Assembly: GCA_009746045.1 (NCBI GenBank)
Contig: RPFO01000253.1
Span: 3,620,019-3,671,871, forward strand
Source of the DNA: Mesostigma viride
Lineage: Eukaryota; Streptophyta; Mesostigmatophyceae; Mesostigmatales; Mesostigmataceae
Direction of reading: 5' to 3'
DNA length: 51,853 bases
Part shown: positions 17,863 to 27,665 of the stretch, piece after piece
Position numbering within the stretch: the first letter of the stretch is position 1
Layout: each line of letters opens with the position of its first letter
Translations under genes and position numbers: made by a program
Notes under the pieces: model-generated
Seen by the model: only the letters and a program-made list of their open reading frames with translations
What the model was told of the DNA's origin: nothing
Databases searched by the model: none

Positions 17863-20034
17863 TATATATTCCTAGACGACTCCAGGCGGGGCGGATATCC
17901 TCATCCATTCGGTGCAGGCCTACCTCGAGGCCCACCCCACCCACGCTGTCGTCAAGGTCGACTGCCACAACGCGTTCAACAGTCTGTCCCGCGCCAGCAT
18001 GTTTGCGGCCGTCATGGAGTCCTTCGAGGACTTGTACGCTTGGACAGCCGTGTGCTACGGCCAGCCCGGCCAACTGGTTCACATCATGGAGGACGGCACT
18101 CGCGGCGGCCTGCTGTCGCGGTCGGGCACCCAGCAAGGGGACCCCCTGGGACCCCTGTACTTTGCCGCCCCCCTCCAGGGTTGCCTCCAAGCGGTCCATG
18201 CTGCCCACCCGGCAGTCGCTATTCAGGCCTACTTGGATGATATCTACCTTCTGGGCCCTGTGCCGGACACCACCGCGGCTCTGCTGGCACTGCAGACCGC
18301 GGTGGCCGACATCAACCTCCAGTTGACCCTGGCCAAGTGCGCGGTGTACTCGCCCCAAGGTGATTGCTCCGGCTTTCCGCCCCAGCTCTTGGGCCGGGAC
18401 GAGCGCCTCCATGGGTTGGATGTCCTCGGCGTTCCGGTTGGCGACCCCGCGTTTGTCATCGATGCTCTGCGGGCCGCCCTCGAGGCACGCACTGAGGTAC
18501 TGCCCTTGATTGCGCGCCTTCATGATTCGCAGACCAAGGGTCTGCTTCTGTGGTTTTGCGCTCACCCTCGCGTCGTTCACTGGCTCCGGGGCGCTCTTCC
18601 GTCTCAGGTCCGGCTGGCCGCCGAGGGCCACGACGAACGCATCCAGTCGGCCTTGGCGCAGCTGGTCCCGGGCCCCGACCTCCCGCCACATGCTATTCGC
18701 ATTGCCTCCCTGCCTGCACGGATGGGTGGCTGCGGTCTGACTCGTGCCGCCCGGCTGGCCCCAGCAGCCTTTTTGGGCTCCGTCGCTCAGTCGTGGGCGG
18801 AAAGCTGCCGGCTCCTGCCCCTTTTGGCAACGGCAGCGCCTGACCTCCTGGACCCCAGCAGCCCTTTGCCCTTCGTCACCGCCATCCAGGAGGCCTATGC
18901 TGAGATCCAGCAGGCCTGTTCTCCCGTCCGTGCCGCTCAGGCGGTACAGCGCCACCTCCCTCGCGGCACTCCCTCGGTCGCCTCCGTTCAATCTCCCGCC
19001 GCATTCCCTGCTCGCGTCATCGATAAACACCAGAAAACCTACGCGGGTATTCTGCACACGGCTGATTGGATTGCTCTTTTCGCGGACCTCAACGCCCAGG
19101 GACGTGCGTGGCTGTTCTCGCTTTCCTTGCGGAGTGTGGGCTCGGCGTACCTTCGTGCTCTTCCCATGGCCCCCCATTCGCCTTGGCTCCCAGCCACTAC
19201 TCGGTGGCGCTCCGGCACCAGCTATTTGCCCCGCAGCCTCTTGTTCCGGCCGGGCGGCCTTGTGGTAGCTGTGGGCAGCCGCTGGATCCCACGGGGACTC
19301 ACTACCTTGCCTGCATGGGGGGCCAACAGAATCAGAATTGGTATTTGTATTTGCACACTGTCCTCCTGACGGTGGTGCTCGCCATGATTCGGTCGGTTTT
19401 CCCCCACGCGAACATCCGGTCCGAGGATGCGGATGGCGCTGCCTTCTATTCCCCCAACCACCGGCCTGACATCGTGGTGCTGGACTTTGAGGGGGTGGCC
19501 GGCATCTGCTTATTGACGTTTCGGTGGCGCGGCCCTTGGCTCTTAGCCACGTGGCTGGGGCCTCCCTCACGGCAGGTTACACGGCGGACCGGGCGGAGCG
19601 GGCCAAGCTCCTGGCCTACGGCGACGTCGGGCACCATCGTGTGGTGCCCTTTGTCCTGGAGGAGTTTGGGGCCATGGGGCCCCTGACCTCCGCCTTCTTC
19701 AAGGAGTGTTGCCGGCTCCGGGAGGACCGGCTGGACCTGGAGGGCCAGCGGGCCCCATGGTCGGCGCGGACCTGGACGTCATATTGGCGTCAGCGCTTGT
19801 CGGTGGCGCTGACTCGGGCCATGGCGGACATCATGCTCCGCCGTACGCGGGCTGATTTTGCGGTGCAGCAGGGCTATTAGGTTCCTCCCGTTAGGCGTTT
19901 CCATTGGTCTTATCGTACTTCGTAGTATAGAGCTTTGACATGGCTCTGTATATAGGTTTATAGCTGGGCGTTTGCTTTGGTTTGAGTGATTTCACTCTGC
20001 TGTAAGTAATTATATTTTTAATATATATTCCTAG
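17863..20034 (+). mobile_element. 5'-truncated LINE with restriction-like endonuclease, 14-bp target duplication
   Basis: ATATATATTCCTAG occurs at 17,863-17,876 and again at 20,021-20,034, exactly bracketing an insert of 2,144 bp (17,877-20,020) whose 5' end starts mid-gene in RT. This is the hallmark of target-primed reverse transcription with 5' truncation. The 3' end is AT-rich (about 19,990-20,020). The right flank continues into an ORF1 fragment of a different LINE. Confidence 0.85.
17877..19880 (+). pseudogene. LINE reverse transcriptase plus zinc knuckle and restriction-like endonuclease domain
   Basis: Copies RNA into DNA at the nicked target. The frame is open from the truncation point: VVKVDCHNAFNSLSRASMF, GGLLSRSGTQQGDPLGPLYF and the catalytic AYLDDIYLL (about 18,228), then thumb. 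Near 19,165 the frame changes to a Cys/His knuckle CGSCGQPLDPTGTHYLAC (about 19,257-19,310) and SPNHRPDIVVLDFEGVAG. Near 19,505 it changes again to a segment with LIDVSVARPLALSHVAG, FVLEEFGAMGPL and WRQRLSVALTRAMADIM, ending at TAG 19,878-19,880. The knuckle followed by E...RPDI...D.S motifs fits a PD-(D/E)XK-type endonuclease C-terminal to RT. Two indels break it, and the N-terminus is absent through 5' truncation. Confidence 0.8.
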
Positions 20035-20492
20035 TCTGAGGTGGCAGGAGGGGGCTGCCAGGGCTTGTGGTCAACGTGGATGACCGCCCCCCTCCAGTAT
20101 ACCGGCTTCCCCCTTGCGCTCTGCCGGAGCTGAAGGTAGGTCGGCCATAGCTCGCGTCGCCGCTGTTGCTGGGCCAGGGTCAAGTCGTCGTCCAGCGTGA
20201 AGCGAGTCTCCGAGAGCCTCTTGCGGCATTTAAGGAACGCCAGCTTGTCCGCCATGTACTTAAAGGTGAGGAGCACGGGTGCCGGGCCAGCCTTCCCCCG
20301 CGCGCGGGGGAGGCGGACAGCCGACATGTCCAGCTCACCAGTGAGTAACATGGGGGCAAGAATGGCGCGCTTAAATGCCTCAAGAAGGCTCGTGGAGGTC
20401 TCACCTGCCTGCTGGTCGAAGTGCTTGACGATGACATTGTGGCTGCATCCATCCATCCATCCATCCATCCATCCATCCATCCATCCATCCAC
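20031..20492 (-). pseudogene. LINE ORF1 C-terminal fragment (family 2)
   Basis: Minus-strand reading gives [37 protein letters not shown] and the ORF1-type C-terminus LTLAQQQRRRELWPTYLQLR ... VYWRGAVIHVDHK, ending PPATSD at a TAG that overlaps the neighbouring LINE's target duplication. This resembles the RNA-binding and C-terminal domains of LINE ORF1 proteins. Upstream it dissolves into a (CATC)n array, which the frame reads as repeated MDGW. It therefore lacks its N-terminal half, which is present in plus orientation just to the right. Confidence 0.65.
20447..20491. repeat. (CATC)n microsatellite
   Basis: About 11 perfect CATC units at the junction between oppositely oriented ORF1 fragments. 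Confidence 0.9.
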
Positions 20493-20505
20493 GAGCCACG
20501 AGCCA

Positions 20506-21772
20506 CGAGGTAGCCATGGCTGTCGGAGCTCATAACTTTCACGTTTGAGCCCCGAATTCAGCTGTGAATATCACAATCGCTTCGTCTTTCTTAGACTCAC
20601 ATGCTGCTATAATTTTCCAAAGCTATAACGCACTATATGGCGAATAAACGCGCCTCGACGCAACGCAGCCTGGCGGCTGCGCTCGGCAATGAAAATACGT
20701 CTGCAGCCCCGGCAGCAGACTCGCCCTCAAGCCCGGACGGCAATGGTGACACTAGTCGTGCACTGGTGGTTGCCCAGCCCCCTCACGGACTTGCCTCGCC
20801 CTCTGCATCGCCAGAGCCTAAACGTAGCCGCCCTGAGCATCCGCCCCCTGACGAGCCGGACTGGAAAGAAATAGACTTTGACGCCAAATCAGCTACATGG
20901 TGGACACAAGGCCGCGCAAATCCCATCCAGTTTATGAACGCCGTGTTCTTTGGGTCGCGCACCTCGCTTCTTGCCCTGGGCAAGCACTTTTACGTCCAAG
21001 GCCGCATCATTATGCCTACCCGCATGGATTCCCCGTCGGATCTGTCCAGCTACTCCCGCCCCCGCCTTCAGCTCCTCGCCCTCTGCTGCCTCCTCGGGCG
21101 CTCTGTCGCGGACATCTGGGCCCCCCCTCCACCTCCGAAATTCGCTCCATCATCAACAACGCCATCGAACAGCACGTGACACCCCTGGCCGCAGATGTGG
21201 CGGCCATGGGCGGCACGTTGGCTGCCGAGCTTCCCATCCTCTCCTCCACCACCACCGCCACCTCCAAGCTCCTCGCCTCCACCTCCACCACAACCGACGC
21301 CCTCACGGCCCAGCTTCTCGCCATCGACAAGCGCCTGCAGGACAATGCCATAGCCATCGAATGCTTGCAGAACACCGCCGGCATCACTGCTCAGGCGGTG
21401 AAGGACATCGCCGCTCGGCCAGCCCCTGCTGGCCCTGCCGGCGATGCTCCTCCCATCCCGACCTGGGCGGACATGCTTAAGCAACACGCCACCTCCACCA
21501 CCTCCGCCGTCGCCGCCCAGCTTAAGCAGCAGACGCTGGACCTTCGCGAGGAGGCCGAGCTCGCCAAGCGCAGCCTTAACGTCATAGTCAAGCACTTCGA
21601 CCCGCTGCAGGACGAGACCTCCGAGACCCTTGCCCTGGCGTTTGAGAACAAAATCCTTGTCCCCATGGCTATCACTGGTAAGGGCAAGCCGCGGGGGGTG
21701 ACCCGCCTTCCCCGCTCGCGGGGTAAGGCCGGCCCCTCCCCCTTGCTCCTCACCTTTGACACCATTAATTAA
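20506..21772 (+). pseudogene. LINE ORF1 copy A (5' UTR, N-terminus and middle), one frameshift
   Basis: A 5' leader (20,506-20,636) matches the leader of copy B in inverted orientation. ATG 20,637 reads MANKRASTQRSLAAALGNEN. A shift at the C-run near 21,120 leads to SIINNAIEQHVTPLAADVAA, a helical segment (LDLREEAELAKRSLNVIVK) and RLPRSRGKAGPSPLLLTF. The frame then stops in ATTAATTAA at 21,764-21,772, so the C-terminal domain is missing. It is an RNA-binding ORF1 homologue, judged by similarity to the other copies here. Confidence 0.65.
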
Positions 21773-22301
21773 TTAATTAATTAAACTCGTGCTCCCGTTG
21801 GGGAGTCACGGAGCACCGAAGTGCTTTTAATCCCTGTGTGTGCACTACAGGAGAAAGGGCAGAGACCCCCAGTCTCCTTCATGCCAAAGGCATGCCACAG
21901 CTGCAATCGGGCGCGGCTAGCTAAAAGGACAGGCTAACGATCCGGCAAACTGTGGGTGCAATAAGACCCATGTGAGCATATCATAGCAAGGAGCGTGGGC
22001 AAGTAATCTGAACATAGCCAGGGCGTAGCATGGCTGTACTAGGACTAGGCTAAGGACTAGGCTAAGGCTATGGCTGGTTGTGTACCGTGCGTTGGCGGCA
22101 CGTGACTAGGTGTGTTGGCACAGCTAGGCAACATTCTAGGCATGGCTGCCTTAGCGGCAGTGACGCCAATGGTTACAAGCTAGGGCTATTGCTATTCTAG
22201 CCCGCTGGGGGCGTCCACATCTTGTGGAATTGATCATCAGGTCCCCGCCCCTTCAGTACACCTTGCTCCCCACGGAGCTATGATTTTAATTAATTAATTC
22301 A
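21764..22301. repeat. (TTAA)n-bounded non-coding block carrying LINE 3'-end hairpin
   Basis: Bounded by TTAA tracts at about 21,764-21,784 and 22,287-22,300. Starts with the conserved 28-nt hairpin (21,789-21,816), which is the reverse complement of the LINE 3' end at 44,485-44,512, so this looks like the 3' end of a minus-strand insertion. The rest (21,817-22,286) has no ORF. It separates the two inverted ORF1 copies. Confidence 0.6.
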
Positions 22302-23382
22302 TTATTTGTGGCTGCGCCGGGCGATGTCGGCTTCCTCGCGAAGGTCGAGGGCTTGTTGCTTGAGTTGTGCCGAGATGGTGGAGGTGGTGGAGGTGGTGTG
22401 CTGCTTAAGCAAGTCCGCCCAGGTGGAGGGAGCATCGCCGGCCGAGCCAGCAGGCGCCGGCTGGGCGGCGATGTCCTTCACCGCCTGGGCGGTGAGGCCG
22501 GCGGTGTCATGCAAGCTCTCAAGGGCGTTGGCGGTGGCTTGAAGGCGTTGGTCGAGGTCGAGGAGCTGGGCTTTGATGTCGGCAGTGGAGGCGGAAATGG
22601 CCGTGAAGGTGGAGGCGGCGGCGGTGGAAATGTGAGGAAGTTCAGCAGTCAGTGTGCCGCCGATTGCTGCTATGTCGGCAGCAAGGGGGGTCACGCACGT
22701 GCTGCTGAAAGGCTTCCGTGAGGATGGAGCGGAGGGTGGGGACGGAAAGGGGTGGAGCCCAGATCTCGCCGTCAGAGCGCTGGAGAAGGGAGTTGAGGAT
22801 GGCGTGTTGGAGTTGGGGGCGGGGACACCCGAACATCTGGCTGATGTTGTGCCAGCGTTGGCCGTCGGTGACGAGGAGGCGATTGATGGAGTGGAGATGG
22901 AGGCACAGGTCGTAAAGCGAAGCGTAATCCCCGAAGAAGATGCAGCGCATAGCATCGGTCGGAGAAATGGTGGCCCAGTCGTAATCTGCGACCTTGAAAG
23001 GCCGGGGCCGAAAGCTCGGTTCTGGGCGTGAAGACCCTCCTGTGTCGTCGGCTGGGCGGGTGCGCTTGGGGTCAGGCGATGCAGATGGCGAGGCGTTCAG
23101 CCCGGGGGGTTGCTGGACGACCACCAGTGCACGACTAGTGTCATCGCCGCCTGCCGGACCTAAAGGCGAAGCTGCAGCCTGAGCTACAGACGTATTTTCA
23201 TTGCCGAGCGCAGCCGCCAGGCTGCGTTGCGTCGAGGCGCGTTTGTTCGCCATATATTGCGTTTTAGATTCGGAAAATTATATCAGCATGTGCGTCTTAG
23301 AAAGACGAAGCGATAGTGATATTCACGGCTAAATTCGGTGCTCAAACGTGAAAGTTATGAGCTCCGACAGCCATGGCTACCT
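22302..23382 (-). pseudogene. LINE ORF1 copy B (inverted relative to copy A), frameshifted
   Basis: ATG at 23,253 reads the same MANKRASTQRSLAAALGNEN opening as copy A, with the 5' leader up to about 23,382. A different middle follows (YDWATISPTDAMRCIFFGDY, LQHAILNSLLQRSDGEIWAP). After a shift near 22,700 it reads IAAIGGTLTAELPHIST, AQAVKDIAAQPAPAG and LDLREEADIARRSHK, ending in a TTAA tract at 22,302. It is a diverged subfamily member, also truncated before the C-terminal domain. Confidence 0.65.
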
Positions 23383-23920
23383 CGTGGCCGGAATTTTTGG
23401 GCTATGCCTAAGTGCATTATGTGAGACAACTATTCCTGGAGGCGTGGCGGTCCAACATCGTGTGAGGACTAGAGCAACTGTTGTCTGAGAGGAAGGCGCG
23501 AACATCGCGGAAGCTGCGTGGCTGTTTGTACGAAGACCTGCACAAAGGGAGGGAGAACGGTGAACATGAAAGGGCAGTCACGTGTCTATTAATTAATTAA
23601 TTAATGAAAGGGCTGACCGAGTGTTTTATTCATTAAACACGTGCTCCCGTTGGGGAGTCACGGAGCACCAAGTGTCGCGTCCCTAGACTGTGGGACTAGT
23701 CATAAAGTTATAGTTATAAAGCAGTTGTCTGAGAGGAAGGCGCGAACATGGCGGAAGCTGCGTGGCTGTTTGTACGAAGACCTTGCACAAAGGGAGGGAG
23801 AACGGTGAACACGAAAGGGCTGACCTAGTGTTTTATTAATTAAACACGTGCTCCCGTTGGGGAGTCATGGAGCACCAAGTATCGCGTCCCTAGACTGTGG
23901 GACTGCGAAAGATTAATTAA
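23383..23920. repeat. tandem duplication of a LINE-derived block, non-coding
   Basis: Unit 1 (23,480-23,697) and unit 2 (23,724-23,904) share sequence from GTTGTCTGAGAGGAAGG to CTAGACTGTGGGACT with a few substitutions. Each ends with the LINE hairpin motif (23,641-23,668 and 23,848-23,875). Unit 1 has an extra 31-bp insert with flanking GAAAGGG repeats. No gene seen. Confidence 0.8.
23568..23612. mobile_element. 31-bp tail-only LINE insertion with 7-bp target duplication
   Basis: GAAAGGG occurs at 23,568-23,574 and 23,606-23,612. The 31 bp between end in (TTAA)n and are absent from the other copy of the tandem block, which has GAAAGGG once. This is what an extreme 5' truncation of the TTAA-tailed LINE would leave. 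Confidence 0.65.
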
Positions 23921-25526
23921 TTCTTTGACGCCCTCAAGGAGGAGGAGGCCAACATCCCAGCTCGGCACTTCCTGGTTATGCTGCTCGACGCCAACGCCAC
24001 GCTGCCAGTTGGCACTGGGGGCGCTCAGTATTCCCCAACCAACACGACAGCCAACGGTAACACGCCTTTATTTGCGAATCTGCTGGCAGAATCTGCGCTG
24101 GTTGCATGCAATGCTTCTTTCGCACGCCCCGCTGAGCAGCTGGCCACCTTTTTTGGGCCGTCGGATCGGGTGGTGTGCCTTGACTATGTCTGCGTACGTC
24201 GGTCTCAGCGCCCCTCAGTTGTCGATGCTCGCGTCCTGCAAGATTCTGTCAGCACGGTGGAATCTGATCATCGTCTCGTGCTCGCTCGCATCAGATTGCG
24301 GTTTCCTGGGGTGAAACCGTCGCGACAGCTGTCGCCTCAGCCAGATCTGAAGGTGCTCCGGATTGTGCTGAAGGATGCCGACAAGATGTCAGCAGCAGAG
24401 CAGGCCGCTATGTCGCACAGGGATGATTTCCTGGCCGTCTTCGACGCCCGGGGCAGCCGACAGCAGTTACACGCCATTCCGCCGCCGGGTGATATTTCAG
24501 TGATCCTCCGTGGTGTCGCTGCCAAGTATCGCCTGGCTGCCCGCACCCTCCCCACCTTGCCTCCGCGCCGGCAGCTTGCTGTCCACCGTCACGCACCGAC
24601 AGTGGTCGCCGCCAGGCAGATGCTCCGCCGCAACAGAGATCCGATCGCCAACCCAGGGCTGCAAGCAGCTCTGAGGGCCGCCTACGAGCAGGCTGAGAAG
24701 GCAGATGCTCAGCAGATGGTCAAGGACCTGCGCAGCTGCCAGCAGAAGCACGACGGCAAGGGGGCCTGGTTCTGGTACAAGCGCCTCGGGCACCCGGACG
24801 GCCTCGGCCGGCCCCACGACGTCCCCGGCGCCCCAGCCAAGCGGCTAGCTTCGTACCTGGGCCACGGCCACGGCCGAGGTCGTGGGGACAGCTGCGCCGC
24901 CCCCACCCCTGCTCCCAGCCGCCGCCGCCCGCCCGGCCGCTCTGGCCGGCCCCGCTGGGCCCCCGGCCCCGCCTAGGTCAGCGGCGGACTACCTAGTCCC
25001 CCCGCTGGTCGGCCCACTTGGCGACCCGTCTGACATGCCTCCTTTCACCTCTCGCGAGGTCACGGAGGCGGTCCAGCGCCTGCGTTATGACGCAGCCACC
25101 GGCTCTGACGAGATTCCCGCCGCGCAGTTGTAAAACTTGCAGCCGAATTCGAGGACACAGGTGTTATGCTGCTCTTCCGGGACATCTGCAACTGCCTTCT
25201 GCTGTCGTCGCAACCACCTCCAGCGGCCTGGCAACACAGTTTTCGCACGATGCTGTACAAGAACAAGGGGTCGCCTGCCGACCCCGGCAACTACAGAGGG
25301 GTGTGCATTCAAAGTGCCCCCCTCAAGCTTCTTATGCGGCTCATCCTAAACCGCCTGCGCACGGCCCTGGACGGTCACCTCAGCGAGACTCAGCACGGCT
25401 TCCGTTCAGGTCGCAACACAGTACAGGCGCTCTTCGCTACTCGCCGACTGGTGGAGGAACTGCAACGCCTTCAGCCTGGTGAGTCCCCTTTGCACCTTGT
25501 GCTGGTGGACTTCATCAAAGCCTTCG
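23921..25526 (+). pseudogene. LINE ORF2 5' part: AP-type endonuclease remnant and RT N-terminus
   Basis: Begins abruptly after ATTAATTAATT, so it is 5'-truncated. The first frame (to about 24,976) contains the end of an exonuclease-III-like endonuclease: MLLDANATLPVG, FFGPSDRVVCLDYVCV and VESDHRLVLARI. After frame changes near 24,900 and 25,133 come SREVTEAVQRLRYDAATGSD, WQHSFRTMLYKNKGSPADPG, NYRGVCIQSAPLKLLMRLIL and SETQHGFRSGRNTVQALFA, then VLVDFIKAF, where the Ty3 element interrupts it. It continues at 43,175. Confidence 0.75.
25522..25526. repeat. left target-site duplication CTTCG of the Ty3 element
   Basis: CTTCG directly before the LTR; matched by CTTCG at 43,175-43,179 after the other LTR. 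Confidence 0.85.
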
Positions 25527-26110
25527 TGTTACGTCCCAGCCCAGACACACCTAGCCTGAGCTACGTAGCGAAAGACCCTCCTTGCCGGACTTAGGAATAA
25601 TCCAAGATGGCCTAATGTAGGTTGCGCTTCACGACGAGAGTCGTGAGATATCTGGCATCACGGCTTAATGCCAAGCTAATTGTACACACTTATAATGGCT
25701 AGCAAGACCAATTACAAATGGATAACTGCCCCGGGCTCAATGTGTAGGCGTATTCGCACTTATCATTCATCAAACCAAGAGGACGAGACTCTCGTCCTCG
25801 GACCAATTTAACCTAGGTTGATTGCGGCGCAGATACACGCCAATTTCCCTAGAACAATCCAAACCAATCATTCCACGTAGGATCCGGGCCGACATCGGCC
25901 CTCAACTACAGGATCCACGCCTAGAACTACGGACGGACTCAGAACTGGCGCGGCGCCACGGCACCGGCCCCTAAAAGGGCAACCTAGGACCAAAATAACT
26001 AGTCCAATTCACACAATAGCCAAGGTCCATAAAACCCAAATACAATAGACCAAACGGCCTTAGTAATTTATTCCATTGTTACGTCCGACCAAAAGGGCTG
26101 GGACGTAACA
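25527..26110 (-). repeat. 3' LTR of the Ty3 element
   Basis: 584 bp, starting TGTTACGTCCCAGCCC and ending with its exact reverse complement, a 16-bp terminal inverted repeat. Nearly identical to 42,591-43,174 (differences at two sites, in GGACTTAGG and AAGAGGACG). Confidence 0.95.
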
Positions 26111-26124
26111 CTCCTCCCCCCCCC
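26111..26124 (-). promoter_or_regulatory. polypurine tract
   Basis: On the minus strand a run of G with GGAGGAG-type purines abuts the 3' LTR (plus strand CTCCTCCCCCCCCC), as expected for plus-strand DNA priming. Confidence 0.75.
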
Positions 26125-26445
26125 ACGGGGGTCGGTAGTCCCTACCGTACAAGATAGAATGAGAAAATAACGCTACTATAAGAGTACTATGTCCCAACCT
26201 CGGTTCACCCGCAGGTCAGTAATACCAGTTCCTCTATAGAGGTTGATACACAGGACCAACCCTGACGTACTAAGTAGCAAGACTCTGGTGGTGACTGGAT
26301 CATTCCGCTATCCGTCACAAAAACTTTCATAACCTCTCTAGCGTCCGCCGCTGGTGGCACGTCGCTGCGACAGGACCTCAGTGAGAGCCCTGCGCCCCGC
26401 GTGGGTCATTTGCTGAGTCATCATCCCGGGGTGCGAACACAGATC

Positions 26446-27096
26446 TCACTCAAAGGCCACCTGGTAGGGAGACGCCTTCTGCCGGCCCATCCTGGACAGC
26501 TCCACCCACGAACCCCTGGGCCACATGGACAGGAACCCAGCGAGGTACTGGGGATGGGTAAATAGAAGTGTCAGCGCCGACCGATCCACCACCCCACAGC
26601 GGTGCTCGCGAACAAAGTGCACCCCCATCATGAAAACCTCAGTACGCACATGATCATCATTGATCGTCGCCGTCGGTGCCCCTGCAATATCGGGCACCAC
26701 CAGATTCAGAAAGGCACGCCCCTCCGTTGGGGCCACCTTGGGAGGCGTCACCACGTGCCCCACCCCATCCACCTGATACCGCCAATCCCACCAGTCTTCG
26801 GAACCGAACCGCACCGTATGCCCCACCGCCTGAGGAAAGCGAGGGTCGACAGGTTGCGGAAGGGGCAGGGGAACTTGGGGGAGAAAGGTGATCTCTACCT
26901 GTTCCCAGTAAGCCCCGCGATCCACCGCACACCAGGGACCCTCTTGAAACACCAAAGGAGCAGGCAGATGCGTACCAGGAGGGGCCTGGAGAAACTGAGG
27001 TCCCTCGAACGTCACACACAGCTTCTCCGTGCGAGGTCCTGGCCCACCATACCTCACAGCCCTGCCCGGTACCGGTCGGCCGTACGAAATCCCTCA
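26446..27096 (-). CDS. unrecognised ORF at 3' end of the Ty3 element (about 217 codons open)
   Basis: Open from after a stop at 27,097-27,099; the first candidate start is at 27,057. Features: Pro-rich LPQVPLPLPQPVDPRFPQ, EDWWDWRYQVDGVGHVV, VVPDIAGAPTATINDDHV, VREHRCGVVDRSALTLLF and a C-terminus PRGSWVELSRMGRQKASPY. No transmembrane span, signal peptide or cleavage-site pattern supports an envelope protein. It lies 335 bp before the 3' LTR, where env or accessory genes of retroelements sit. Function unknown. Confidence 0.45.
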
Positions 27097-27154
27097 TTGA
27101 CCACTCCTCGTGTGAAGTCCCCGGAGCCCTGGAAGCCGCATCATAGCCCACAGA

Positions 27155-27665
27155 TGTGGGCCGGGCCCACTTCAAATGTTCCGAAAAGTGTGACACTTTT
27201 TGTCGTTTTTTTGACTTTTTCGACAATCGTCACTCTGCAGAGTGATTCGTCGTGCGAAATCGTGCGAAATCGTGCGAAATTGTGCGAAATTTGCTGAAAT
27301 CGTGTGAAATTTGCTGAAATCGTGCGAATTTGTGCGAAATTTGCTGAAATCGTGCGAAATTTCATGTGAAAAATGTCGACGGTAAAAAATTTTGATGTGC
27401 ACAACGTGTGTGAATTCATGCGAAATTTTGTCAAACGTCACTCCCCAAAACGACCCTTGGTTGAAATCCTTGTGAAATCGTGCGAAATCATGCAAAATTG
27501 TGCGAAATCGTGCGAAATCGTGCGAAAATGTGTGAAATTTTTGCGAAAATCACGCGAAAATCACGCGAACTCGTGCGAAATTTTATTTTTTTTTTGCGAA
27601 AATAGCGAAAAAGTGTCACACACTTGGCTTGGACGGCGGAACATTTGAAGTGGGCCCGGCCTGTG
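27155..27665. mobile_element. 503-bp inverted-repeat element with minisatellite core
   Basis: Exact 25-bp terminal inverted repeats (27,159-27,183 starting GGCCGGGCCCACTTCAAATG; 27,637-27,661) are flanked by TGTG on both sides (27,155-27,158 and 27,662-27,665), a possible 4-bp target duplication. Just inside each end is a second inverted stretch around AAAAGTGTGACACTTTT. The core (about 27,240-27,600) is a degenerate array of GTGCGAAAT-type units, sometimes GCTGAAAT. No transposase. Superfamily not identifiable. Confidence 0.75.

Noticed and set aside
17858-19570. Long minus-strand ORF of 570 codons opposite the LINE RT
   Set aside because: It is the antisense shadow of a GC-rich RT frame. 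It has low-complexity composition and no domain, whereas the plus strand carries clear RT motifs.
27240-27600. CRISPR-like array
   Set aside because: The repeats are short, degenerate and contiguous without unique spacers, and lie inside an inverted-repeat element in eukaryotic DNA.
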